Shown here: in pieces, positions 16,719-27,501 of the stretch
Layout: the number at the start of each line of letters is the position of its first letter
Numbering within the stretch: position 1 is the stretch's first letter
NCBI GenBank assembly: GCA_903861645.1
Contig: CAIOVE010000059.1
Location: 1-44,201 of the forward strand
DNA: 44,201 nt
Direction: 5' to 3'
From: an uncultured Hyphomicrobiales bacterium
GTDB taxonomy: Bacteria; Pseudomonadota; Alphaproteobacteria; Rhizobiales; Beijerinckiaceae
Translations under genes and position numbers: made by a program
The notes under the pieces: model-generated
What the model was told of the DNA's origin: nothing
Databases searched by the model: none
The model's input: the letters and a program-made list of their open reading frames with translations, nothing else

Positions 16719-16959
16719 TATCAGTCTCCGCGATAATGGAAAGCCGCCCATCCCGCCGCGCGCTCGCGTTTTGGGATCGAACAATAAGAACCGGGACTCA
16801 CCGTCTGTTCGGGAGTAGGCTCTCGATCGACGGCGTGGCGGGAATTCCGCATGCGTCGCTTTAGGAGACGATGGACGCCGACGCGCTTCGACGGGCTTCC
16901 TCCAGTTTGCCGGGAAGTCGGGCCGAGCCAACGAAGGCGACCTGACCGAGGAGACGAAC

Positions 16960-17229
16960 ATGAAAAGCATTCTTATTGTCAGCGCTCTGGCCCTCAGCCT
17001 TGGCGCCTGCGCGACACCCCGTCAGGAACGCGTGGTCACTGGCGCGGCGATTGGCGGCGCGGCGGGCGCGGTCATTGGCGGCGTCGCCACGGGCACGGGT
17101 GGCGGCGCGGTTGTTGGCGGCCTCATCGGCGCGGCGGGCGGCGCCGTCATCGCCGACGCGACCCGGCCGCGTTACCATCACCGCCATTGCTACTACAGCC
17201 ACCGTTACGGCCGCACCGTCTGCCGGTGA
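16960..17229 (+). CDS. Glycine-zipper lipoprotein (17 kDa antigen-like, small)
   Basis: An 89-residue lipoprotein: signal MKSILIVSALALSLGAC with the lipobox LGAC at 14-17. A glycine-zipper segment (repeated GAAIGGAAGAVIGG-like units, about 28-68) forms two short membrane-associating helices, then comes a His/Tyr/Arg-rich tail (RYHHRHCYYSHRYGRTVCR). Such small proteins sit in the outer membrane and are common in rhizobia; they are linked to envelope stability, but specific roles are unknown. It is followed by a group of hairpins at 17240-17304. Confidence 0.85.
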   Translation: MKSILIVSALALSLGACATPRQERVVTGAAIGGAAGAVIGGVATGTGGGAVVGGLIGAAGGAVIADATRPRYHHRHCYYSHRYGRTVCR

Positions 17230-17239
17230 TCGCCGAGGG

Positions 17240-17278
17240 ATGGTTCGATCGCCGACAACGCGATCGAAATTGAACCAT
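17240..17278. repeat. Inverted repeat 1 downstream of lipoprotein gene
   Basis: TTCGATCG (17244-17251) pairs with CGATCGAA (17261-17268) around a 9-base loop. Outer bases ATGGT (17240-17244) can pair with ACCAT (17274-17278) across a bulge. It starts 11 bases after the lipoprotein stop, where a terminator would be expected, but has no U-tract. Confidence 0.6.
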
Positions 17279-17304
17279 GGTCCGACGCCCCGGCGCCGGA
17301 CCAT
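17277..17304. repeat. Inverted repeat 2 adjoining repeat 1
   Basis: ATGGTCCG (17277-17284) pairs with CGGACCAT (17297-17304); after one mismatch CGCC (17286-17289) pairs with GGCG (17292-17295) around a 2-base loop. This very stable stem shares two bases with repeat 1 through an ACCATGGT centre (17274-17281). Confidence 0.65.
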
Positions 17305-17377
17305 TCGCGAATCCCGGCGAAGATTTGAGCAAATTGACGCGCGCCGCCCATTTCAGCGCTACCGCCCAAATTTTGAT

Positions 17378-17399
17378 CGCGAAACAGCCCTGTTTCGCG
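17378..17399. promoter_or_regulatory. Perfect 10-bp dyad, possible operator
   Basis: CGCGAAACAG (17378-17387), CC, CTGTTTCGCG (17390-17399): a perfect dyad about 110 bases upstream of the transglutaminase-DUF2126 start. The compact symmetry and position suit a regulator site for the three-gene cluster. A terminator is less likely because no U-tract follows. Confidence 0.45.
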
Positions 17400-17507
17400 C
17401 CACGCCCCATGGTAGCGTCGCGGCTGCTTCCCTTATGGTCTCGTCAACGTCATCCTCGCCGTCTTCCGGGCACGGTTCGTGCTTGAGCCCGGTCAGGAAG
17501 GTACCCC

Positions 17508-20500
17508 TTGTCAGTTGTCGTCGCCCTCCATCACCTCACCCGCTATGTCTATGATCGTCCCGTGGAAATCGGGCCGCAGGTCATTCGGCTGCGCCCCGCG
17601 CCCCACTGCCGCACCAAGGTGCCCGGCTATTCCCTCAAGATCACGCCGGCCAATCATTTCCTGAACTGGCAACAGGACGCGCACGGCAACTGGCAGGCGC
17701 GTGTCGTCTTCCCCGAGAAGGCCACCGAATTTGGCGTCGAGATGGACCTGATCGCCGAAATGGCGGTCGTGAATCCCTTCGACTTTTTCATCGAGCCTTA
17801 CGCGGAGGAGTTTCCCTTCGCCTATACGGACGAACTCAAGACGGAACTTGTCGCCTATCTCGATCCCGAGCCCGCCGGTCCGTTGCTGACGAATTTCGTC
17901 GCCGGTCTTTCGCGCGAGAAGGTCCGGACGATCGATTTTCTGGTCGGCCTGAACTCCCGCCTTCTGCACGACATCAAATATGTCATCCGCATGGAGCCGG
18001 GCGTGCAGGAGCCCGACGAGACGCTCGGGTTGGGTACGGGGTCGTGCCGCGATTCCGCCTGGCTGCTTGTCCAGATTCTCAGGCGGCTTGGCCTCGCCGC
18101 GCGATTCGTGTCGGGCTACCTCATCCAGTTGAAAGCGGACGTCGATCCGCTCGATGGCCCCAAGGGCACGGACCACGATTTCACCGATCTGCACGCCTGG
18201 GCCGAGGTTTACGTTCCCGGAGCCGGCTGGATCGGCATGGACGCCACCTCCGGCCTGTTCTGTGGCGAGGGACATATTCCCCTTTGCGCGACGCCGCATT
18301 ACCGCTCCGCGGCGCCCATCACGGGCCTCGTCGAGCCAGCGCAGGTCGATTTCACCTTCGACATGAAGGTGACGCGCATCCGCGAGGCGCCGCGCGTCAC
18401 GCTGCCGTTTTCCGACGACGCCTGGGCGCGGCTCGACGCGCTCGGCGAGACCGTTGACCACGATCTCGTCGCCAATGATGTTCGCCTGACCATGGGCGGC
18501 GAGCCGACCTTCATATCGGTCGAGGATTTTGAATCGGCTGAGTGGAACACCGACGCCGTCGGTCCGACCAAGCGCGGGCGCGCCGACGAACTGCTGCGGC
18601 GTTTTCACGACCGCTTTGGTCCGGGCGGGTTTCTCCATCATGGACAAGGCAAATGGTACCCCGGCGAGAGCCTGCCGCGCTGGGCCTTCGCGCTCTACTG
18701 GCGCAAGGACGGCAAGCCCATCTGGCGCGACCCGAGCCTGCTGGCGACGGAGTCAGGCCCCAACCTGACCACGATCGACGGCGCCGAAAAGTTCGCGCGG
18801 CAATTCGCCGAAACGCTCGGCGTTGATCGCGACTTCATCCTGCCGGCCTTCGAGGATCCCGCCTACTGGGTGGTGCGCGAAGGCGCGTTGCCGCCAAACG
18901 TCGATCCAACCAATCCGCGCATCGACGATCCCGAGGAACGCTCGCGCATGTTGCGCACTTTCGAGCGCGGCCTGTCGCGCCCGACGGGCTTCGTGCTGCC
19001 CATTCAGCGCTGGAACGCGGCGGCCGCGCGCGGCTGGATGAGCGAACGCTGGACCCTGCGGCGTGGCAAGCTGTTCCTCGTGACCGGCGACTCCCCCGTC
19101 GGCCTGCGCCTGCCCATCAGCTCGCTGCCGTGGGTGCCGAAAACCGATTACCCCTACATTCACGAACAAGACCCGCTGGAGGCGCGCGGCGAATTGCCGG
19201 ACGCCCCGCAGGCGCATGTGGCGCGCGCCGCGAGCGGATCGGGCGGCGCGGGCGACGGGCGACAGTCCGTCAACGAACAGGGCACGATCGAGGGGACGGT
19301 GCGCACCGCGCTGACCTTCGAGCCGCGCGACGGCGTGTTGTGCGTCTTCATGCCGCCCGTGCCGAAAATCGAGGATTATCTCGAACTGATCGAGATCGTC
19401 GAGGACACAGCGAAATCCGCGGGCATGACCGTTCGCATCGAGGGCTATCCGCCGCCTTACGATCCGCGCATCGATGTCATCAAGGTGACGCCCGACCCTG
19501 GCGTCATCGAGGTCAACATTCATCCCGCCGCCTCGTGGAAACAGGCCGTCGACACGACGACGGCGATCTACGAGGAGGCGCGGCTCTGCCGCCTTGGCAC
19601 CAACAAGTTCATGACGGATGGTCGCCACACCGGCACAGGCGGCGGCAATCACGTGGTTCTCGGCGGCGCGGAGCCCGCCGATTCGCCCTTCCTGCGGCGG
19701 CCCGATCTGCTGCGCAGCCTCGTGCTCTACTGGCAGCGCCACCCCGCCCTGTCCTTCCTGTTCTCGGGCCTGTTCATTGGTCCGACCAGTCAGGCGCCGC
19801 GCGTCGACGAGGCTCGCCACGACTCACTGTACGAGCTGGAAATCGCCTTCCGCCTGACCCCAGAGGCCGGCCAGAAGGATTTCCCGCTCTGGCTGGTGGA
19901 TCGCCTGTACCGCAACCTTCTGGTGGATGTTTCCGGCAACACCCATCGCTCGGAAATCTGCATCGACAAGCTCTATTCGCCCGATGGCCCGACCGGTCGT
20001 CTCGGCCTCGTGGAGTTCCGCTCCTTCGAGATGCCGCCCGACGCGCGCATGAGCCTTGCCCAGCAACTGCTCCTGCGGGCGCTGATTTCATGGTTCTGGC
20101 GCGAGCCGCAGCGCGGCAATCTCGTGCGCTGGGGAACCGCGTTGCATGACCGGTTCATGTTGCCGCATTTCGTCTGGGCGGATTTCCTCGGCGTGCTCAA
20201 CGATCTGCGCGGCGCGGGCTACGACTTCGATCCGACATGGTTCGAGGCGCAGCGCGAATTCCGCTTTCCGCTCTACGGGCGCGTCGAGCATGGCGGCGTC
20301 GGACTGGAAGTCCGGCAGGCGCTGGAGCCGTGGCACGTCATGGGCGAGGAAGGCGCGGCCGGCGGGACGGTTCGCTACGTGGATTCATCCGTGGAGCGTT
20401 TGCAGATCAAGGCCAATGGCTTCGTCGAGGGGCGGCACGCCATCGCCTGCAACGGTCGCTTGCTGCCGATGACCAACGCCGGCGCCAACGGCGAATTCGT

Positions 20501-20813
20501 CGCCGGCGTGCGCTTCAAGGCGTGGCAGCCGTGGTCCGGCCTGCATCCGACGATCCCGGTGCATGCGCCGCTGACCTTCGATCTGATCGACCTGTGGAAT
20601 GGCCGATCGCTGGGCGGCTGCGTTTATCATGTGGCGCATCCGGGCGGTCGCAGCTATGGTACGTTTCCCGTGAATTCCTACGAAGCGGAGGCGCGCCGAC
20701 TGGCGCGTTTCCTGGACCACGGGCACACGCCCGGGCCGATCGTCGCGCCACGGGAGGAACCGGCCGGGGAGTTCCCCCTGACGCTCGATCTCAGGAGGCC
20801 CGTTGTCGGGTGA
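17508..20813 (+). CDS. Transglutaminase-like protein with DUF2126 (COG4196) region
   Basis: A 1101-residue cytoplasmic protein. Residues 1-90 form the bacterial transglutaminase N-terminal region. About 150-270 is a transglutaminase/papain-fold core with the triad C180 ('[10 protein letters not shown]'), H229 ('[11 protein letters not shown]') and D245 ('WIGMDATSG'). From about 315 ('[15 protein letters not shown]') to the end is DUF2126, a large domain of unproven function. The start is TTG at 17508 with AGGAAGG six bases upstream. The stop overlaps the ATP-grasp gene by 11 bases, so the two are coupled. The cluster has been predicted by comparative genomics to make or remove peptide conjugates; the partner substrate is unknown. 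Confidence 0.9.
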   Translation: MSVVVALHHLTRYVYDRPVEIGPQVIRLRPAPHCRTKVPGYSLKITPANHFLNWQQDAHGNWQARVVFPEKATEFGVEMDLIAEMAVVNPFDFFIEPYAEEFPFAYTDELKTELVAYLDPEPAGPLLTNFVAGLSREKVRTIDFLVGLNSRLLHDIKYVIRMEPGVQEPDETLGLGTGSCRDSAWLLVQILRRLGLAARFVSGYLIQLKADVDPLDGPKGTDHDFTDLHAWAEVYVPGAGWIGMDATSGLFCGEGHIPLCATPHYRSAAPITGLVEPAQVDFTFDMKVTRIREAPRVTLPFSDDAWARLDALGETVDHDLVANDVRLTMGGEPTFISVEDFESAEWNTDAVGPTKRGRADELLRRFHDRFGPGGFLHHGQGKWYPGESLPRWAFALYWRKDGKPIWRDPSLLATESGPNLTTIDGAEKFARQFAETLGVDRDFILPAFEDPAYWVVREGALPPNVDPTNPRIDDPEERSRMLRTFERGLSRPTGFVLPIQRWNAAAARGWMSERWTLRRGKLFLVTGDSPVGLRLPISSLPWVPKTDYPYIHEQDPLEARGELPDAPQAHVARAASGSGGAGDGRQSVNEQGTIEGTVRTALTFEPRDGVLCVFMPPVPKIEDYLELIEIVEDTAKSAGMTVRIEGYPPPYDPRIDVIKVTPDPGVIEVNIHPAASWKQAVDTTTAIYEEARLCRLGTNKFMTDGRHTGTGGGNHVVLGGAEPADSPFLRRPDLLRSLVLYWQRHPALSFLFSGLFIGPTSQAPRVDEARHDSLYELEIAFRLTPEAGQKDFPLWLVDRLYRNLLVDVSGNTHRSEICIDKLYSPDGPTGRLGLVEFRSFEMPPDARMSLAQQLLLRALISWFWREPQRGNLVRWGTALHDRFMLPHFVWADFLGVLNDLRGAGYDFDPTWFEAQREFRFPLYGRVEHGGVGLEVRQALEPWHVMGEEGAAGGTVRYVDSSVERLQIKANGFVEGRHAIACNGRLLPMTNAGANGEFVAGVRFKAWQPWSGLHPTIPVHAPLTFDLIDLWNGRSLGGCVYHVAHPGGRSYGTFPVNSYEAEARRLARFLDHGHTPGPIVAPREEPAGEFPLTLDLRRPVVG

Positions 20814-23334
20814 TTGGCAGAATGCCTTGCGTCTCGATCCGGCCGCGGCGCCCCAGGAGGGCCGCTTCGATAGCTGGACGCGCGGTTACGCGCCGCTCGA
20901 CGGCATTCCAGATGAGTTCATAGGCGCCGATGGCGCGCCAAGGCCGCACTGGACGCGGTTCTTTTCGGCCATGGCGCGACTGGAGCCGTCGGAAATCGAT
21001 CGCCGGTTCGGCGCCGCCGACCGGCACATCCGCGACATGGGCATTTCCTATCGCGTTTACGGCGAGACCAACGACCGCACCTGGCCGCTGAGCCATCTGC
21101 CGCTGCTGATCGACGAAGGCGAATGGCGGGAGGTCGCCGAGGGCGTCATCCAGCGCGCCCGACTGATGGAGGAAGTCCTTTCCGACGTATACGGCTCCGG
21201 CCGGCTGATTGCCGATGGCGCCCTGCCCGCCGCCGTCGTGACGGGATCGGCGGACTATCTGCGCCCCATGCGCGGCGTGGCCGCGCCGGGCGGCCAGTGG
21301 CTGCGGCTTTACGCGGTGGACATCGGACGCGGTCCGGATGGCCGTTGGTGGGTGCTTGGCGACAGGGCGCAGGCGCCCTCCGGCGCGGGCTACGCGCTCG
21401 AAAGCCGGCTGATCGTCTCGCGCGCCTTCCCCTCCCTCTACCGGGAGATGAATGTCGAGCGTCTCGCGCCCTTCTTCCGCGATTATCGCGCCGGGCTCAC
21501 GCAGGCCGCCGTGCGCGCCGAGCCGCGCATCTGCCTGATGACGCCCGGCCCCTACAGCGAAACCTACTTCGAACAGGCCTATCTGGCGCGTTATCTCGGC
21601 TTCCTGCTGGTCGAGGGCGACGACCTCGTGGTGCGCGACGGGCTGGTCCACGTGCGCACCATCGCCGGACTCAAGCGCGCCGACGTCATCTGGCGGCGCG
21701 TTGACGGCGACTGGTGCGACCCACTTGAAATGAACGCCTCGTCGCGTCTTGGCGTGCCCGGCATTGTCGACGCCATCCGGCAGGGTTCCGTAGTCATGGC
21801 GAACATGCCGGGTTCCGGCGTCATCGAATCGAAGGCCCTGCTTGGCTTCATCGATCCCCTCTGCCAGCGCCTGTTTCGCGAAGACCTGAAAATGCCGAAC
21901 ATCGCCACCTGGTGGTGCGGTCAGAAATCAGCCCGCGAGGTGGTGCTCGAACGGCTCGACGAAATGGCCATCACCGGCGCCTTCGGCGAAAGCGTGCCGG
22001 GCTTCCCCGGCAAGCGCATTCTGCTCGGCGGCGAACTTGGCGCCGACGACAAGGCGCGTCTGCGCGGCCTCATCGAGGCGCGCGGCGTCGACTACGTCGG
22101 ACAGGAGATTGTTCGCCTGTCGACCACGCCGGTCTGGGAAAACGGCAAGCTGACGCCGCGGCCCTTCGTGCTGCGCGTCTACGCCGCCGCGACGCCCGAT
22201 GGCTGGCGCGTCATGCCCGGCGGGTTCTGCCGAATCTCCGGCCAGCCCGACGCCCGCGCGGTCTCCATGGGCGAAGGCGTCACTTCCGCCGATGTGTGGG
22301 TGCTCGCCGACAAGCCCGTCGAGATGGCCACCCTGCTGCCGACGGACGCCAGCGTGAAAATCCGCCGCCTGCTGGGCAACCTTCCAAGCCGGGCCGCCGA
22401 CAACCTGTTCTGGCTGGGCCGCTATCTCGAACGCGTCGAGGCGACGTTGCGGATCGTGCGTTGCCTGTGCAACCGCGCGGTCGACGCAGACCCCGGCGTC
22501 GCTCCCGCGCAACAGTCCGTCGCGCGCCTGCAACGCTTGCTGGTCGCCTGGGGCGCGGCGTCGGAGGAGGTCGTCGGCGAAAGCCCGGCGACCGCGGCCA
22601 TCGAAGCGCTATACGCCGACGATCACTATGGCTCGGCGCGCTCGCTCGCGCGCGATTCCGCCCGCGCGGCCTCGGTCATCCGCGAGCGCCTGTCGACCGA
22701 CACCTGGCAACTCGTGCAGGGTCTCGAGGCGCAACTCTCCGCGCCCGCGCCCGCCGGCCTGTCGGAGCCCGAATGTTTCGACCACGCCGACAGCGCCCTG
22801 CGCGCGCTCGCCGCGCTCTCCGGCCTCATTCAGGAAAACGTCAACCGCGTCGCCGGCTGGCGCTTTCTCGACATCGGCCGCCGCATCGAGCGTGGCGTCA
22901 ACACCTGCCGCTTCGCACGCCACTTCGCCGACGCCAACGCCACGGCTGATAATCTCGACGTGCTGCTTGAATTGATCGACTCGCAGATCACCTTCCGCTC
23001 GCGCTACCTGATCGGCGTGGCCCTTGCGCCCGTGCGCGACATGGCCATGCTCGACACGTTCAACCCGCGGTCGGTCGCGTTTCAGGTCGGGCGGATCGAC
23101 GAACATCTCGCCACCCTGCCCGTCCTGCGCGAGGATGGCATGATCGAGGCGCCCAAGCGCATCGCCGTGCGCCTCGTGTCGGAACTCGCCACCGAGGAGG
23201 CGATGAAATTCGACGCCGCCCGCATGTTCGGCGTCGAGCAGCAACTGGCGGGTCTCGGCAGCGCCATCGCCGAGCGTTATTTCCTTCAGGGGCCGCAGGC
23301 CGGCCGCGTCGACAAGTTGCGGGATCTCGCGTGA
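20803..23334 (+). CDS. Circularly permuted ATP-grasp / alpha-E fusion protein
   Basis: An 843-residue fusion. Residues about 50-490 match the circularly permuted type-2 ATP-grasp family (COG2308; DUF404/DUF407), which should form amide or peptide bonds through an acyl-phosphate. Recognisable pieces are 'MGISYRVYG', '[31 protein letters not shown]' and '[13 protein letters not shown]'. From about 525 ('[26 protein letters not shown]') the protein is the all-helical alpha-E domain (COG2307). The two are separate genes in many bacteria. TTG 20803 has AGGAGG four bases upstream. The stop shares four bases with the GTG of the next gene. Confidence 0.92.
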   Translation: MSGDWQNALRLDPAAAPQEGRFDSWTRGYAPLDGIPDEFIGADGAPRPHWTRFFSAMARLEPSEIDRRFGAADRHIRDMGISYRVYGETNDRTWPLSHLPLLIDEGEWREVAEGVIQRARLMEEVLSDVYGSGRLIADGALPAAVVTGSADYLRPMRGVAAPGGQWLRLYAVDIGRGPDGRWWVLGDRAQAPSGAGYALESRLIVSRAFPSLYREMNVERLAPFFRDYRAGLTQAAVRAEPRICLMTPGPYSETYFEQAYLARYLGFLLVEGDDLVVRDGLVHVRTIAGLKRADVIWRRVDGDWCDPLEMNASSRLGVPGIVDAIRQGSVVMANMPGSGVIESKALLGFIDPLCQRLFREDLKMPNIATWWCGQKSAREVVLERLDEMAITGAFGESVPGFPGKRILLGGELGADDKARLRGLIEARGVDYVGQEIVRLSTTPVWENGKLTPRPFVLRVYAAATPDGWRVMPGGFCRISGQPDARAVSMGEGVTSADVWVLADKPVEMATLLPTDASVKIRRLLGNLPSRAADNLFWLGRYLERVEATLRIVRCLCNRAVDADPGVAPAQQSVARLQRLLVAWGAASEEVVGESPATAAIEALYADDHYGSARSLARDSARAASVIRERLSTDTWQLVQGLEAQLSAPAPAGLSEPECFDHADSALRALAALSGLIQENVNRVAGWRFLDIGRRIERGVNTCRFARHFADANATADNLDVLLELIDSQITFRSRYLIGVALAPVRDMAMLDTFNPRSVAFQVGRIDEHLATLPVLREDGMIEAPKRIAVRLVSELATEEAMKFDAARMFGVEQQLAGLGSAIAERYFLQGPQAGRVDKLRDLA

Positions 23335-24218
23335 TCTACGAAATCCGCCATGTCTCGACCTACCGCTACGCGGCGACGGTGCCCTTCGCCCGCTGCACGC
23401 TGCGTCTGCTGCCGCGCGACGATCCCGGCCAGCGCGTGTTCACCAGCGGGCTGGACATCGCGCCGGCCTCGACCCAGCGCAGCCGGCGCACCGACTTCTT
23501 CGGCAACCACGTCACCTCCCTGACCGTGGAGACGCCGCATCGCGAGTTGAAGATCACCGCGCGCTCGCGGGTCGAGGTGGACCGCGAGGCGCCGCCGCAT
23601 GGCGCGCTGACCCCGCGTTGGGAGCAGACGCGCCGCGACTCCGTGCAGGCGCCCTCGCTGGCGCCGACCGCGCCGGCGCATTTCCTGTTTCCCAGCCGCT
23701 ACACGCCGCTGATCGACGAGATCACCGAATATACGCGCCAGAGCTTCGCGCCCGGCCGCCCGGTGCTCGAAGGCGCGGCGGAACTGATGGGCCGCATCCG
23801 CGCCGACTTCAAATACGACCCCAAGGCGACCGATATTTCGACCCCCCTGCGCGAGGTCTTCGCCCGGCGCGGCGGCGTCTGTCAGGACTTCGCCCATCTG
23901 ATGATCGCGGGGCTGCGCGGGCTTGGCCTGCCCGCCGCCTATGTCAGCGGCTACATCCGAACCATTCCGCCGCCGGGAACGAAGCGTCTCGAAGGCGCGG
24001 ACGCCTCGCACGCCTGGGTGTCGGTCTGGTGCGGCGCGGAATTCGGCTGGCGCGATCTCGACCCCACCAACAACCTGCATGTCGGCAACGATCACATCAT
24101 GCTGGCGGTCGGGCGCGACTACGCGGACGTGTCGCCCATCGATGGCGTCATCGTTGGCTCCGGCGGCCAGAAGCTGACCGTCAGCGTCGACGTCCTGCCG
24201 ATCAACGGGCCAGTCTAG
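23331..24218 (+). CDS. Transglutaminase family protein (COG1305)
   Basis: A 295-residue protein with the bacterial transglutaminase N-terminal domain (1-90, [20 protein letters not shown]) and a transglutaminase core with C184 ('RRGGVCQDFAHLM'), H227 ('ASHAWVSVW') and D244 ('RDLDPTNN'). No signal peptide is present, so it is cytoplasmic. Members of this family are thought to act as peptidases or transamidases. It starts with GTG at 23331, overlapping the ATP-grasp stop (GTGA). It is the last gene of the cluster and converges with pyrG six bases later, so no further gene, such as a proteasome-like Anbu protease, belongs to this operon. Confidence 0.92.
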   Translation: MIYEIRHVSTYRYAATVPFARCTLRLLPRDDPGQRVFTSGLDIAPASTQRSRRTDFFGNHVTSLTVETPHRELKITARSRVEVDREAPPHGALTPRWEQTRRDSVQAPSLAPTAPAHFLFPSRYTPLIDEITEYTRQSFAPGRPVLEGAAELMGRIRADFKYDPKATDISTPLREVFARRGGVCQDFAHLMIAGLRGLGLPAAYVSGYIRTIPPPGTKRLEGADASHAWVSVWCGAEFGWRDLDPTNNLHVGNDHIMLAVGRDYADVSPIDGVIVGSGGQKLTVSVDVLPINGPV

Positions 24219-24224
24219 TCTTCG

Positions 24225-25865
<1,641 letters not shown>

Positions 25866-25940
25866 CTATTCGCTAATGCGTGATTCGGGGAGCGCGAATT
25901 TCGCGCGCGTGCGTTCGTCCACAGGTTGCGACATCCGCTC

Positions 25941-25967
25941 AAGGAAAAGGGCCGGTCGCCCGGCCCC
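25941..25967 (-). terminator. Rho-independent terminator of secG
   Basis: On the minus strand a perfect 7-bp stem GGGCCGG/CCGGCCC (25949-25955 with 25960-25966) with a 4-base loop is followed by TTTTCCTT. It lies about 21 bases past the secG stop. Confidence 0.75.
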
Positions 25968-25987
25968 TGTCGCGCCCCTGGTTGGCG

Positions 25988-26368
25988 TTACTGCCGCGGC
26001 GGCTGCGGCTCCGAGGGAACCGTCGGCGCCTGCTTCTGGTTCTCGATCTGCTTCAACTGGTCAAGCAGGCCGCCCGATGGCGCGGCTGGCGCGCCCGGCG
26101 CGGACTGCTCGGCCGGCGTGGCGCCGTCGAGAATGGACTTCGGCGCGCGGGTCAGGTTGGCCATGATCGTCAGGGCGAGGCTCGTCGCGAAGAACAGGGC
26201 CGCGAGAATGGCCGTGGCGCGGGTCAGCGCGTTGGCCTGACCGCGGCCGGTCATGAAGCCGCCGCCGCCGCCAATGCCCAACGCGCCGCCTTCCGACTTC
26301 TGAAGCAGCACGACGGCGATCAACGCCAGGACGACAATCAGATGAAACGCGATGATGACGGTCTGCAT
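25988..26368 (-). CDS. secG: Preprotein translocase subunit SecG
   Basis: A 126-residue inner-membrane protein of the SecYEG channel, assisting SecA-driven export. Two transmembrane helices (about 3-22 and 52-72) flank the conserved cytoplasmic loop 'LLQKSEGGALGIGGGGGFMTGRGQANALTRATAILA'. The C-terminal tail is Pro/Ala/Gln-rich, as usual in alphaproteobacteria. ATG 26368 begins MQTVIIAFHLIVVLALI. The neighbourhood tpiA-secG-pyrG is a frequent arrangement in this class. Confidence 0.95.
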   Translation of the reverse strand: MQTVIIAFHLIVVLALIAVVLLQKSEGGALGIGGGGGFMTGRGQANALTRATAILAALFFATSLALTIMANLTRAPKSILDGATPAEQSAPGAPAAPSGGLLDQLKQIENQKQAPTVPSEPQPPRQ

Positions 26369-26499
26369 GGCATGTCCATTCGCGACGGATCGCCGCGCTG
26401 GCGGCGATATCGCGTTCGAGATCAGATAGGTTGGCGCGGCTCATACACCAAGCCCGCCGGGAACGCCATGGGCGCTTGACGATTGCCAGATGGGCGCAT

Positions 26500-26522
26500 G
26501 ATCTCATGCGTAACATGAGATC
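26500..26522. promoter_or_regulatory. Perfect 9-bp inverted repeat between tpiA and secG
   Basis: GATCTCATG (26500-26508), CGTAA, CATGAGATC (26514-26522). It lies 45 bases beyond the tpiA stop and about 130 bases upstream of secG. It lacks a minus-strand U-tract, so it may be an operator of secG or a weak tpiA terminator. Confidence 0.4.
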
Positions 26523-26567
26523 AAAACTCCAAGCCTTTGATATTCAATCAATCAGATGTTCAACAGC

Positions 26568-27326
26568 CTATCGATAAGCCGCCGCGATGGCGAGAAAATC
26601 GCTCGCCTTGAGGCTCGCGCCGCCAACGAGCGCGCCGTCGACATTGGCCACGCCCAGCAGTTCGGCGGCGTTCGATGGCTTCACCGACCCGCCGTACAGC
26701 AACCGCACGCCGAGACGCTCCGTGCCAACCAGCCGACCAAGACGGTCGCGGATGAAGGCGTGGACCTCCGCCACGTCGGCGGCTGTCGGGGTCAGGCCGC
26801 TGCCGATCGCCCAGACCGGCTCATAGGCGACGATGAGTTGCGACGCCTTCAGGCCGGGCGGGATCGACCCGTCGATCTGGCGGCCGATGACGTCGAGCGT
26901 CTTGCCGCCCCGCCGCTCGGCTTCCGTCTCGCCGACGCAGACGATGGCGACGAGGCCCGCCGCGACCACGGCTTCCGCCTTGGCGCGCACGACGGCGTCG
27001 GTTTCGCCATGGTCGGCGCGCCGCTCGGAGTGGCCGACGATCACGTGCGTCAGGCCGATGTCGGCCAGCATGTCGGCGGAAATGTCGCCGGTATGGGCGC
27101 CCGACGCCTTGGCGTGGCAATCCTGCGCGCCGATGGCGATGCGCGTGCCGAGCGCCGCGTGGGCGGCGAGCCCGGCGAGCGTGGCGGGCGGGCAGATCAG
27201 CAGATCGACCTTGGCGCGCAGCGCGGCGTCATAACCCTGCCCCATGGCGGCAAGCTCGCCGAGGCTGGCCTTGAGGCCGTTCATTTTCCAGTTGCCCGCG
27301 ACAAGCGGACGGGGACGGTCGGTCAC
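26568..27326 (-). CDS. tpiA: Triose-phosphate isomerase
   Basis: A 252-residue TIM-barrel enzyme interconverting glyceraldehyde-3-phosphate and dihydroxyacetone phosphate in glycolysis and gluconeogenesis. Catalytic residues are in place: N12 and K14 in 'GNWKMNG', H99 in 'IVGHSERR', E169 in '[10 protein letters not shown]', and the phosphate-binding '[15 protein letters not shown]'. The start is GTG at 27326 with GGAGGAG upstream. It is transcribed divergently from ppiD. Confidence 0.97.
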   Translation of the reverse strand: MTDRPRPLVAGNWKMNGLKASLGELAAMGQGYDAALRAKVDLLICPPATLAGLAAHAALGTRIAIGAQDCHAKASGAHTGDISADMLADIGLTHVIVGHSERRADHGETDAVVRAKAEAVVAAGLVAIVCVGETEAERRGGKTLDVIGRQIDGSIPPGLKASQLIVAYEPVWAIGSGLTPTAADVAEVHAFIRDRLGRLVGTERLGVRLLYGGSVKPSNAAELLGVANVDGALVGGASLKASDFLAIAAAYR

Positions 27327-27423
27327 GGCGCGCTCCTCCAGTTCAAGAATGCAGATGACGTGGGGTTAGCATCGCCGGCGCGACCTGCCTAGCCAGTGCT
27401 TTCGACCTATATCCGCCCACGCG

Positions 27424-27452
27424 TTGCGCGCGGGGGGGCGTCTCCCTATAGT
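27424..27452 (+). promoter_or_regulatory. Candidate sigma-70-type promoter of ppiD-trpE
   Basis: TTGCGC (27424-27429) and TATAGT (27447-27452) are separated by 17 bases. A start near 27459 would leave a 43-base leader before the ppiD ATG at 27502. It lies in the tpiA-ppiD divergent gap. Confidence 0.4.
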
Positions 27453-27501
27453 CCGCGCCGAATTTACGACGGCCCGGCGCCGCGACAAGAGACGGAATCA
27501 T

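Larger units (their letters stand above)
17230..17507. other. Intergenic region rich in inverted repeats
   Basis: 278 bases between the lipoprotein gene and the transglutaminase-DUF2126 gene. It holds two adjoining hairpins (17240-17304) and a separate 22-base palindrome (17378-17399), listed individually. No reading frame with a credible start is seen. The promoter of the downstream cluster should lie here, but no clear -35/-10 pair is visible. Confidence 0.6.
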
